Shown: piece by piece, positions 1 through 5,712 of the stretch
How positions within the stretch are numbered: position 1 is the stretch's first letter
Layout: every line of letters starts with the position of its first letter
Origin: Chloroflexota bacterium
Lineage (GTDB): Bacteria; Chloroflexota; Dehalococcoidia; GIF9; UBA5629
Direction: 5' to 3'
NCBI GenBank assembly: GCA_026389695.1
Contig: JAPLHI010000024.1
Span: 1 to 8,823 of the forward strand
Length of the DNA: 8,823 nt
Program-made: the position numbers and the translations under genes
Notes under the pieces: generated by a model
What the model was told of the DNA's origin: nothing
Databases searched by the model: none
The model's input: the letters and a program-made list of their open reading frames with translations, nothing else

Positions 1-998
1 CTTTTGAAACACAGGACGTAGAAAGAAAGACCTTTTCCATACTCAAGGTTCTGGCTGGTTCCAGTGAACCTCTGGGCTCCATTGTCATCGCTCGCAGGCT
101 TATGGATCTTGGCGTGGACCTTGGAGAGAGAGCGGTACGCTATCATTTAAAACTCATGGATGAGCAGGGCTTGACACGCCTGGCAGGCAGGAGGGACGGC
201 AGGGAGATTACAGACCTCGGTATCAAGGAACTGAAACAGGGTATGGTCAAAGACAAGGTCGGTTTCGCAATATCCAGGATTGAACTGCTTGCCTTCCGCA
301 CAACTTTCGATCTGGAGAAAAGGACCGGACTGGTTCCCGTCAACGTCTCATATTTTAAAGAGCAGGATTTTAAGAAAGCTCTGCGGATTATGAAGCCCGT
401 ATTTACTAAAAGGCTGTGTGTGAGCAATCTGGTAATGACAGCTCACGCCGGAAAAAAAATGGGCGACCTTGTTATCCCGGACGGCACAATAGCCCTGGCA
501 ACGGTCTGCAGTATCGTGGTAAACGGCACATTGCTTAAAGCCGGCATCCCCATGAATTCCAAATTCGGCGGGCTGCTGCAAATGCAGGACCACAAACCGC
601 TGCGCTTTATTGAGCTGATTCATTACGACGGCTGTTCACTCGATCCATCTGAAATTTTCATCAAGGCGAGGATGACCTCCGTTATGCAGGTCACCAAAAG
701 CGGCGGCGGCAATATTTTGGCTAACTTCCGTGAGATTCCGGCTATCTGCCGTCCCCTGGCTCACGAGGTAATTACAAAAATGGCTAAAGCCAGATTAAAT
801 GGCGTGCTGCAGGTAGGTAATGTCAGTGAACCTCTCTGCGAAGTACCCCTGGAGCTAAACAGGGTCGGCATGATCCTAACGGGAGGGTTGAATCCCATAG
901 CAGCCGTAGAAGAATCAGGAATTCACGTAGAGACACATGCCATGAGTACGGTGGTTGAATATAAAAGTCTGGTCGAATTCGAGGAGATATACGAATGA
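1..998 (+). CDS. nrpR: NrpR-like transcriptional regulator (HTH + DUF128), 5' end cut by window
   Basis: The reading frame is open from position 3 to the TGA at 996-998. The first in-frame ATG (102) cannot be the start: the codons before it encode the first part of a winged helix (ERKTFSILKVLAG...IVIARRL), which continues after it as RAVRYHLKLMDEQGL. The true start is therefore probably just outside the window. The order is an N-terminal HTH_12-type domain (about 70 residues) followed by one NrpR regulatory domain (DUF128), about 230 residues, to the end. In methanogens NrpR represses nitrogen-assimilation genes and is released by 2-oxoglutarate; bacterial homologues are less studied. This protein has a single regulatory domain, whereas some NrpRs carry two. 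It overlaps hisF by 4 nt and lies in a cluster with glutamate dehydrogenase, which fits a nitrogen role. The family call is firm; target genes and effector are inference. Confidence 0.85.
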   Translation, partial: FETQDVERKTFSILKVLAGSSEPLGSIVIARRLMDLGVDLGERAVRYHLKLMDEQGLTRLAGRRDGREITDLGIKELKQGMVKDKVGFAISRIELLAFRTTFDLEKRTGLVPVNVSYFKEQDFKKALRIMKPVFTKRLCVSNLVMTAHAGKKMGDLVIPDGTIALATVCSIVVNGTLLKAGIPMNSKFGGLLQMQDHKPLRFIELIHYDGCSLDPSEIFIKARMTSVMQVTKSGGGNILANFREIPAICRPLAHEVITKMAKARLNGVLQVGNVSEPLCEVPLELNRVGMILTGGLNPIAAVEESGIHVETHAMSTVVEYKSLVEFEEIYE

Positions 999-1774
999 AA
1001 GAGGTAAAAATCATACCCTGCCTGGACATCAGGGAAGGCAGAGTGGTCAAAGGCGTTAAGTTTGTGAACATCAAGGATGCGCGTGACCCCGTGGAAGCCG
1101 CGGAAGCCTACTGCCGTGAGGGCGCCGACGAGCTTGTTTTCCTGGATATATTTGCCACCGTGGAGAGCAGGAAGACCCGGCTTGACTGGGTGCGCCGCGT
1201 GGTGGAAAAGGTAACCATCCCCTTCGCGGTCGGCGGCGGCATCAGCACCCTGGAAGACATGAAGGCACTCATAGACTCAGGGGTTGACAAGGTTTCCATC
1301 AATACGGCAGCCGTTAAAAGACCCGACCTGATCAAGGAAGCAGCCAGGGAATTCGGTAAAGACAGGCTGGTCGTAGCCATTGACGGCTTGAAAAATCCGC
1401 CGGGATCCAACCGGCCCAGGCTCGAAGTCGTGGTCAAGAGCGGAAATGAGCCCACAGGCATATCCATCGTTGACTGGGCCAGAAAGGTGGAAAAGCTCGG
1501 GGCGGGCGAAATCCTGCTTACCAGCAAAGATGCGGACGGCACTAAAGAAGGCTATGACATCGAGATGACACTCGCCGTGGCAGAAGCTGTCTCTATACCG
1601 GTCACCGCCTCCGGCGGCGCAGGCAAGCTGGAGCACCTTTATGATGCCGTAGTGAAAGCTAAGGCATCGGCTGTTCTGGCTGCATCCATCTTCCACTTCA
1701 AGGAAATTTCCATCAGAGAAGCCAAGGAATACCTCAAGAGCAGGGGCATACCGGTAAAGCAGGCACCCAGGTAG
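995..1774 (+). CDS. hisF: Imidazole glycerol phosphate synthase cyclase subunit HisF (or HisF paralogue)
   Basis: This 259-residue (beta/alpha)8 barrel has the usual HisF length. HisF uses ammonia passed from the HisH glutaminase to close the imidazole ring of histidine, releasing AICAR. Visible family residues are catalytic Asp11 (PCLDI), Lys19 (VVKG), Asp51, Thr104 (SINTAA), Asp130 (VVAID), the DGTKEGYD loop (181-188), and the phosphate-binding SGGAG (206-210) and AASIFHF segments. The charged ammonia-gate residues align as Lys5 (usually Arg), Glu46, Lys99 and Glu172. Oddities are Phe53 where DITA is usual (DIFA here) and SKDADGT where many members read MDRDGT. The ATG overlaps the nrpR stop (ATGA), with GAGGAG 8 nt upstream, so translation is probably coupled. 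No other his gene is visible, so this could be the sole HisF or a paralogue with an adapted role. Confidence 0.88.
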   Translation: MKEVKIIPCLDIREGRVVKGVKFVNIKDARDPVEAAEAYCREGADELVFLDIFATVESRKTRLDWVRRVVEKVTIPFAVGGGISTLEDMKALIDSGVDKVSINTAAVKRPDLIKEAAREFGKDRLVVAIDGLKNPPGSNRPRLEVVVKSGNEPTGISIVDWARKVEKLGAGEILLTSKDADGTKEGYDIEMTLAVAEAVSIPVTASGGAGKLEHLYDAVVKAKASAVLAASIFHFKEISIREAKEYLKSRGIPVKQAPR

Positions 1775-1806
1775 TCAGCAAATCAAATTGAGATAAAAAC
1801 AAAAAC

Positions 1807-1812
1807 AGGAGG
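1807..1812 (+). promoter_or_regulatory. Strong Shine-Dalgarno of the glutamate dehydrogenase gene
   Basis: AGGAGG lies 4 nt before the ATG at 1817, a near-perfect match to the 16S anti-Shine-Dalgarno and stronger than the one before hisF. It fixes the start codon and suggests high translation of gdh relative to the two upstream genes. Confidence 0.8.
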
Positions 1813-1816
1813 AAGT

Positions 1817-3064
1817 ATGTCAGCAATCAATCCGTTCGAAATCGTTCAAAGGCAAGTCGACAAGTGCGCCCGCATCCTGAAGCTCGACCCGGACGTAACG
1901 GAGATACTGAAGAGCCCGATGCGCGAACTGCACGTATCCCTGCCGGTACGCATGGATAACGGCTCTGTAAAAGTATTCAAGGGTTACCGCGTCCAGTATA
2001 ATGATGCTAAAGGCCCTACCAAAGGCGGTATCCGCTTTCACCCGGATGAGACCATTGATACTGTCCGGGCGCTGGCAGCCTGGATGACCTGGAAATGCTC
2101 ACTTATGGACTTACCCCTCGGCGGCGGCAAAGGCGGCATCATCTGTAATCCCAAGGAATTGTCCGAGGGTGAACTTGAGCGCCTCAGCAGGTCTTATGCA
2201 CGCGCCGTATTTTCGTTTATCGGACCGGAAAGGGACGTCCCCGCTCCCGATGTCTACACCACTCCACAGATCATGGCATGGATCATGGATGAGTATTCCG
2301 TTATCGCGGGCAAGTCGCAGTTTGGCGTCATCACCGGCAAACCCCTGGCCCTGGGCGGTTCCAAAGGCCGCGGCGATGCTACAGCCAAGGGCTGCATGTA
2401 TTGCATCCGTGAAGCAGCTAAAGAGCTTAAAATAGACCTGAGCAAGGCAACGATCGCCGTACAGGGCTACTGCAATGCCGGCTACTATGCCGCCAAGCTT
2501 GCCAAAGAGATGTTCGGCTCCAAGATCGTGGCCGTCTGCGACAGCCAGGGCGGCTGCTACTGCAAGACCGGCATCGACGCCGATGAGGCCCAGAAGATCA
2601 AGACCAAGACTACCTCCGTCTGCAATTTGAAGATGGGAGACAAGATCGGCAGCGAAGAGATACTCGAGCTCGACGTCGATATCCTTATCCCCTCAGCCAT
2701 GGAAAACGTCATCACGGAGAAAAACGCAGGCAACGTGAAGGCCAAGATCGTTGCCGAGCTGGCCAACGGCCCCTGCACACCGGAAGCCGATGACATCCTG
2801 TACAAGAAGGGCATCCATGTTATACCCGACTTCCTGTGCAACGCCGGCGGTGTGACCGTCTCTTATTTCGAAATGGTGCAGAACTTCAATATGTTCTACT
2901 GGGAAGAGAACGAGGTCTACGAAAGGCTCGACAGGAAGATGACCACTGCCTACCATTCGGTCTACGATACCCACAAGGAATACAAGATCAATATGAGGCA
3001 GGCGGCCTACGTCAGGGCTGTAGAGCGTGTGGTGGAGGCCATGAAGCTGCGCGGCTGGGTGTAA
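1817..3064 (+). CDS. gdhA: Glu/Leu/Phe/Val-type dehydrogenase, probably glutamate dehydrogenase
   Basis: This cytoplasmic enzyme of 415 residues interconverts glutamate with 2-oxoglutarate plus ammonia using NAD(P). Its length is typical of the hexameric GDH family (about 410-450). The N-terminal dimerisation/substrate domain carries GPTKGGIRFHP (Lys69), Lys93, the catalytic Lys105 in PLGGGKGGI, and Asp145 in RDVPAPDVYT. The C-terminal Rossmann domain has its glycine loop at 217-222, reading GYCNAG instead of the usual GxGNxG, so Cys219 replaces the central glycine. AELANGP (313-319) stands where AEGANGP is usual. Asp242 at the end of the next strand does not settle NAD versus NADP. Glutamate is the likeliest substrate given the nrpR neighbour, but leucine or phenylalanine dehydrogenase cannot be fully excluded. 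It is 42 nt downstream of hisF and followed by a terminator, so it is probably the last gene of the nrpR-hisF-gdh unit. Confidence 0.9.
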   Translation: MSAINPFEIVQRQVDKCARILKLDPDVTEILKSPMRELHVSLPVRMDNGSVKVFKGYRVQYNDAKGPTKGGIRFHPDETIDTVRALAAWMTWKCSLMDLPLGGGKGGIICNPKELSEGELERLSRSYARAVFSFIGPERDVPAPDVYTTPQIMAWIMDEYSVIAGKSQFGVITGKPLALGGSKGRGDATAKGCMYCIREAAKELKIDLSKATIAVQGYCNAGYYAAKLAKEMFGSKIVAVCDSQGGCYCKTGIDADEAQKIKTKTTSVCNLKMGDKIGSEEILELDVDILIPSAMENVITEKNAGNVKAKIVAELANGPCTPEADDILYKKGIHVIPDFLCNAGGVTVSYFEMVQNFNMFYWEENEVYERLDRKMTTAYHSVYDTHKEYKINMRQAAYVRAVERVVEAMKLRGWV

Positions 3065-3090
3065 ATCACAGTTATAAAAGCATTTTAAAT

Positions 3091-3127
3091 AAAGAAAGCG
3101 GTAGTTTAAACTACCGCTTTCTTTTTA
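3091..3127. terminator. Bidirectional rho-independent terminator between convergent genes
   Basis: A perfect palindrome of 34 bp (arms 3091-3107 and 3108-3124, centre TTT/AAA) contains the GC-rich core AGCGGTAG/CTACCGCT. On the + strand it ends in CTTTCTTTTTATT; on the - strand the mirror side reads CTTTCTTTATTT. Each strand thus has a stem followed by a T-rich tail. It sits 26 nt after the gdh stop and about 40 nt after the sigma-factor stop on the other strand, so it can end both converging transcripts. The central TTTAAA would form the loop rather than pair. Nothing else is seen between 3065 and 3164. Confidence 0.88.
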
Positions 3128-3164
3128 TTCACAGAGTTTGAAGAGAACTATCTATCTGGCAAAT

Positions 3165-4694
3165 TTATTCAAGGTAATCTTTAAGCCGGCGGCTCCGGCT
3201 GGGGTGGCGCAGCTTGCGCAGCGCTTTAGCTTCAATCTGGCGGATACGTTCACGTGTCACTTTGAACTCTTTGCCCACTTCCTCCAGCGTCCTTGCCCTG
3301 TCATCCTCCAGGCCGAACCTGAGCAAGATTACCCTGCGCTCCCTGTCCGTAAGTTCAGAGAGTACCTCGTTTATCTGCTCTTTGAGTAATCCACGGGTAG
3401 CAGCCTCATTAGGCGGCGTGGCAATCTTATCCTCAATAAAGTCTCCCAGGTGGCTGTCTTCCTCTTCACCTACAGGTGTTTCCAGAGATAAGGGAAGCTT
3501 GGTAAGTTTCATAATCTCGGCCACTTTTTCTACTGGAAGCTCCATAGCCATGGCAATTTCCTCGGTGGTCGGCTCACAGCCGGTTTCCTGGTTCATGTGC
3601 CTTTTAATTTTCAGCAGCCTGTTTATATTTTCAATCATATGCACAGGGATACGGATAGTCCTGGCCTGGTCGGCAATAGCTCGGGTAATGGCCTGCCGGA
3701 TCCACCAGGTGGCGTAAGTGCTGAATTTATAACCCCGCCTGTACTCAAATTTATCCACTGCACGGACAAGGCCGATATTACCTTCCTGTATAAGATCGAG
3801 AATAGGCATATGGCACAGGCTGTATTTTTTAGCTATGCTGACCACCAGCCGTAAGTTCGCTTCAATCAGGTGCTTGCCCGATTTCTTCGCCTCACTTTTC
3901 ACGCCATCCGTGTAAACAATAAACTGTTCTTTTGCCGATTGCAGCTTGCGGAGGAATTTTTCATTGACCGGCTCTTTTACCAGCGATTCAAGATCATGCC
4001 AGGTGGTTTTTTCTCCGATGATATCATAGACTTTTAAGGGTAAAAGGCGGCTATATGCAGAAAGCTCTATTAAATCCAGCCAGACTTCCGGAGCAGTCTT
4101 GCCACAATCCGCAGCTATGCCGTCAATGATCTCCTGATCGACCACACCATCAACCGCTTCCCTGAACCTTGGATTCAGAATAGCCTGCTTGAAACTTCGT
4201 TCATTCTCAAACCCGAGTTTTTTAGTAATAACATTGACTGTAGGATACGCCGCGACCAGGCGGCGCAGCAGGCAGATTATGATGTTTATCTCGGGATCAG
4301 TGCCATCGGGATTTATCGAACAATAGCTCTCTATTCTTGCCAGGTGTTTAGCCTCTTCGATTTTGCTGGCTAAAGACCTCTCTTCTCTGGCAGTGAGCAG
4401 CGAAACCTTGCCGATTTCCCGCAGATACATGCGTACCGGGTCATCAAATAAATCATGCTCTATGACTTCCGGCGGGATACCGTGTATCGCTTTGATACCT
4501 GGTTCCAGGATGACCGCGGCTTCCAGTCCGTCTGAAGTGGATAAACGGTCTTCCCAGAGCGCGGCTATCCTGGCGATTTCTTCAACTTCTTTTTCGTCAA
4601 GAACAGTCAGCTCGACTTCATTACTGCCTAATGTATTAATAACAGGATTAATAATGAAGGGATCTTCGACAACAGGAAGCCTTTTGTTTTTCAC
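3165..4694 (-). CDS. RNA polymerase sigma factor, RpoD/SigA (sigma-70 group 1/2) type
   Basis: This 509-residue sigma-70 factor directs RNA polymerase to promoters. Region 1.2 starts at DPVRMYLREIG (85-95). A less conserved insert follows (about 120-270). Region 2 covers about 275-350: ANLRLVVSIAKKY, LDLIQEGNIG (core-binding contacts) and YKFSTYATWWIRQAI (-10 recognition/melting). Region 3 runs to about 430, with ETPVGEEEDSHLGDFIED as region 3.2. Region 4 ends with the -35 HTH (TLEEVGKEFKVTRERIRQIEAKALRKLRHP, 469-498). The loop SLCHMPI (292-298) replaces the common G-R-G-type segment between 2.1 and 2.2. The start is GTG (4692-4694), 3 nt after the RRM gene stop, with only a weak GAAG upstream, so translation probably depends on coupling. 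It may be the housekeeping factor or a close group 2 paralogue; no dnaG is adjacent, so rpoD is not assigned. Confidence 0.9.
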   Translation of the reverse strand: MKNKRLPVVEDPFIINPVINTLGSNEVELTVLDEKEVEEIARIAALWEDRLSTSDGLEAAVILEPGIKAIHGIPPEVIEHDLFDDPVRMYLREIGKVSLLTAREERSLASKIEEAKHLARIESYCSINPDGTDPEINIIICLLRRLVAAYPTVNVITKKLGFENERSFKQAILNPRFREAVDGVVDQEIIDGIAADCGKTAPEVWLDLIELSAYSRLLPLKVYDIIGEKTTWHDLESLVKEPVNEKFLRKLQSAKEQFIVYTDGVKSEAKKSGKHLIEANLRLVVSIAKKYSLCHMPILDLIQEGNIGLVRAVDKFEYRRGYKFSTYATWWIRQAITRAIADQARTIRIPVHMIENINRLLKIKRHMNQETGCEPTTEEIAMAMELPVEKVAEIMKLTKLPLSLETPVGEEEDSHLGDFIEDKIATPPNEAATRGLLKEQINEVLSELTDRERRVILLRFGLEDDRARTLEEVGKEFKVTRERIRQIEAKALRKLRHPSRSRRLKDYLE

Positions 4695-4697
4695 GTT

Positions 4698-5054
4698 TTA
4701 ATATCTTCGCGTTCCGCCCCTGCCACCACCAGAGCTGCCACCCTTTTTGCCATAAGGCTGTCTACCACCCCCACCCCTGTTGCCTCCGAAAGACCTGTTA
4801 TCACCGCCGGACGACCTGGGACGCGCCCCGTTTACGGTAAGCGCCCGTTCCTTTACTTTCTTGCCGTTCAATGCGTTGATCGCGGCCTGGCCTTCAGTCA
4901 GTTTCGGCATTTCTACAAACCCGAAGCCCCTGGATTGACCGCTGTAACTGTCCTTCATAATAGCTACCGAAGTGACCTCTCCGAAGGCAGAAAACTCCTG
5001 CCGCAGATCATCTTCCGTTACTTCGTAGGCTAAGTTTCCAACATATATGTTCAT
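4698..5054 (-). CDS. RRM-domain RNA-binding protein with Gly/Arg-rich tail
   Basis: This 118-residue protein has one RNA recognition motif (1-78): RNP2 is IYVGNL (3-8) and RNP1 is RGFGFVEM (42-49), with the aromatic residues that stack on RNA (Tyr4, Phe44, Phe46). A flexible glycine/arginine-rich tail (81-118) ends GGTRRY. It matches the bacterial Rbp-type proteins of cyanobacteria and other bacteria, often cold-induced and thought to act as RNA chaperones or mRNA-binding factors. It starts at ATG 5052-5054 with GAGGT about 13 nt upstream, rather far, in a leader that also contains a strong hairpin. The sigma gene follows 3 nt after its TAA, so the two are almost certainly co-transcribed. Its RNA targets are unknown. 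Confidence 0.92.
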   Translation of the reverse strand: MNIYVGNLAYEVTEDDLRQEFSAFGEVTSVAIMKDSYSGQSRGFGFVEMPKLTEGQAAINALNGKKVKERALTVNGARPRSSGGDNRSFGGNRGGGGRQPYGKKGGSSGGGRGGTRRY

Positions 5055-5084
5055 GATTTGACTTTTTACCTCACAAAAATTATT

Positions 5085-5118
5085 TTGACATACGCAGGTT
5101 GCAGCCTGCGTATGTCAA
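5085..5118 (-). repeat. Strong inverted repeat between zinc-ribbon and RRM genes (attenuator/terminator candidate)
   Basis: Arms 5085-5098 and 5105-5118 are perfectly complementary over 14 bp (TTGACATACGCAGG and its complement) around a 6-nt centre that can add further pairs. On the - strand it lies 15 nt after the zinc-ribbon stop. It is followed by AATAATTTTTG, so the T-run begins several nt after the stem; this makes a weak or partial terminator rather than a textbook one. It would sit in the 5' leader of the RRM mRNA, 30 nt before its start, and could set the ratio between the upstream and downstream genes or shield an mRNA end after processing. Confidence 0.7.
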
Positions 5119-5133
5119 TGACATGTTACTGTT

Positions 5134-5436
5134 TTACTTGCTCAATTTAATTACGCTGTAGCAGTCGCTGCAATAAACCGGTTTATCCTGGCGCGGTTCG
5201 AACGGTACTTCAGTATCTTTGCCGCATTTGGCGCATACCGTTGCAAACATCTGGCGTCTGCCACGTTGGCCGGAGCCGTTGCCCTGACGGTCCGATTTCC
5301 TTGCCTGTCTGCAGTCAGGACAGCGTTTAGGTTCATTTGTAAAACCTTTGGACGCGTAGAATTCCTGTTCCACAGTACCGAAAGTGAACTCGGCATTGCA
5401 ATCAGCGCAGGTAATTTTTTTGTCTGTAAAGCCCAT
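5134..5436 (-). CDS. Small double zinc-ribbon protein (zf-trcl-like plus CxxC..CxxC)
   Basis: This 100-residue, probably cytoplasmic protein has two four-cysteine sites. The first is Cys10/Cys13 with Cys39/Cys42, around the conserved EQEFYASKGFTNEPKRCPDCR segment typical of the 'probable zinc-ribbon' family. The second is Cys68/Cys71 with Cys89/Cys92, in a CAKCGKDTEVPF...KPVYCSDCY arrangement. A basic, Gly/Arg/Gln-rich linker (45-63) lies between them and could touch nucleic acid. The function is not established; zinc binding and a role in nucleic-acid or ribosome-related processes are inferences. The start is fixed by a perfect AAGGAGGT 6 nt before the ATG (5434-5436). It is first in a run of three - strand genes and shares their gene-expression theme. 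Confidence 0.88.
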   Translation of the reverse strand: MGFTDKKITCADCNAEFTFGTVEQEFYASKGFTNEPKRCPDCRQARKSDRQGNGSGQRGRRQMFATVCAKCGKDTEVPFEPRQDKPVYCSDCYSVIKLSK

Positions 5437-5437
5437 G

Positions 5438-5484
5438 GGATGACCTCCTTGTTATAAATTTGTGGCTTGAAGTCGGGGTCATCC
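5438..5484 (-). promoter_or_regulatory. Perfect Shine-Dalgarno inside a possible sequestering hairpin
   Basis: On the - strand the leader contains GGATGACC (complement of 5477-5484). It can pair with GGTCATCC (complement of 5438-5445), which overlaps the 3' half of AAGGAGGTCATCC, the Shine-Dalgarno of the zinc-ribbon gene. The stem is 8 bp; one mismatch then allows one more C-G pair into the Shine-Dalgarno. The loop is about 31 nt and A/T-rich. Melting would expose the ribosome binding site, as in a thermosensor or protein-controlled switch. The repeat is seen directly; regulation is inference. Confidence 0.45.
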
Positions 5485-5566
5485 TAAACTTGAATTAACT
5501 ACGGCGGGGAAGAAACGAATTTATGTAATTAAGTATTTAGTAACCTAAACCGAAACCACCACATAT

Positions 5567-5596
5567 AATATACTCTAAAAAGCCGAATACTGCAAA
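5567..5596 (-). promoter_or_regulatory. Candidate sigma-70 promoter for the zinc-ribbon/RRM/sigma operon
   Basis: Read on the - strand there is TTTGCA (5591-5596) as -35 (4 of 6), an 18-nt spacer, and TATATT (5567-5572) as -10 (5 of 6). Transcription would start near 5560 and give a leader of about 124 nt that includes both arms of the Shine-Dalgarno hairpin. Match quality is moderate, but it is the best candidate in the divergent gap 5437-5712. That gap holds no other gene I can support. Confidence 0.45.
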
Positions 5597-5686
5597 AAAA
5601 CCACTGTTCCTCCCTGCCATGGGGCGCAGCAGCCAGCGTTTCAAAGTATTCTTCTAATACATGATTTAGCGCCTCAACCCGCTATC

Positions 5687-5695
5687 TGCTATACT
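5687..5695 (+). promoter_or_regulatory. Extended -10 candidate promoter for the MFS gene
   Basis: TGCTATACT is an extended -10 (TG-n-TATACT, 5 of 6 in the hexamer). No good -35 lies 16-18 nt upstream, as allowed for extended -10 promoters. The expected transcript start near 5702 leaves a leader of only about 11-14 nt before the start codon, with no Shine-Dalgarno in it. Confidence 0.4.
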
Positions 5696-5712
5696 TTTTC
5701 TTTCCCCAAACG

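Noticed and set aside
102..104. ATG as the start of the nrpR-like gene
   Set aside because: The in-frame codons before it encode the first part of the winged helix, and no stop lies between position 3 and 102. The ATG is internal and the gene runs off the left edge.
1108..3000. Long open frames antisense to or out of frame with hisF and gdh
   Set aside because: They lack ribosome binding sites and recognisable domains and are fully covered by strongly conserved genes, so they are shadows of codon bias.
5085..5118. TTGACA on both strands inside the inverted repeat as a -35 promoter element
   Set aside because: At 17 nt on the - strand the hexamer is GCGTAT (2 of 6), and neighbouring spacings are no better on either strand. 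The sequence is better explained by the hairpin.
5151..5396. Second - strand frame of 81 codons inside the zinc-ribbon gene
   Set aside because: It has no cysteine pattern or ribosome binding site, and lies wholly within a gene with clear motifs and a perfect Shine-Dalgarno.
5564..5569. Perfect TATAAT on the + strand as the MFS promoter
   Set aside because: There is no -35 or TG extension at the right distance, and the leader would be about 140 nt. It overlaps the better-supported - strand -10 in an A/T-rich stretch.
5437..5712. Small gene, riboswitch or ncRNA in the divergent gap
   Set aside because: I see no coding frame with a start site and no known riboswitch core. Only promoter-like elements and the leader inverted repeat can be supported.
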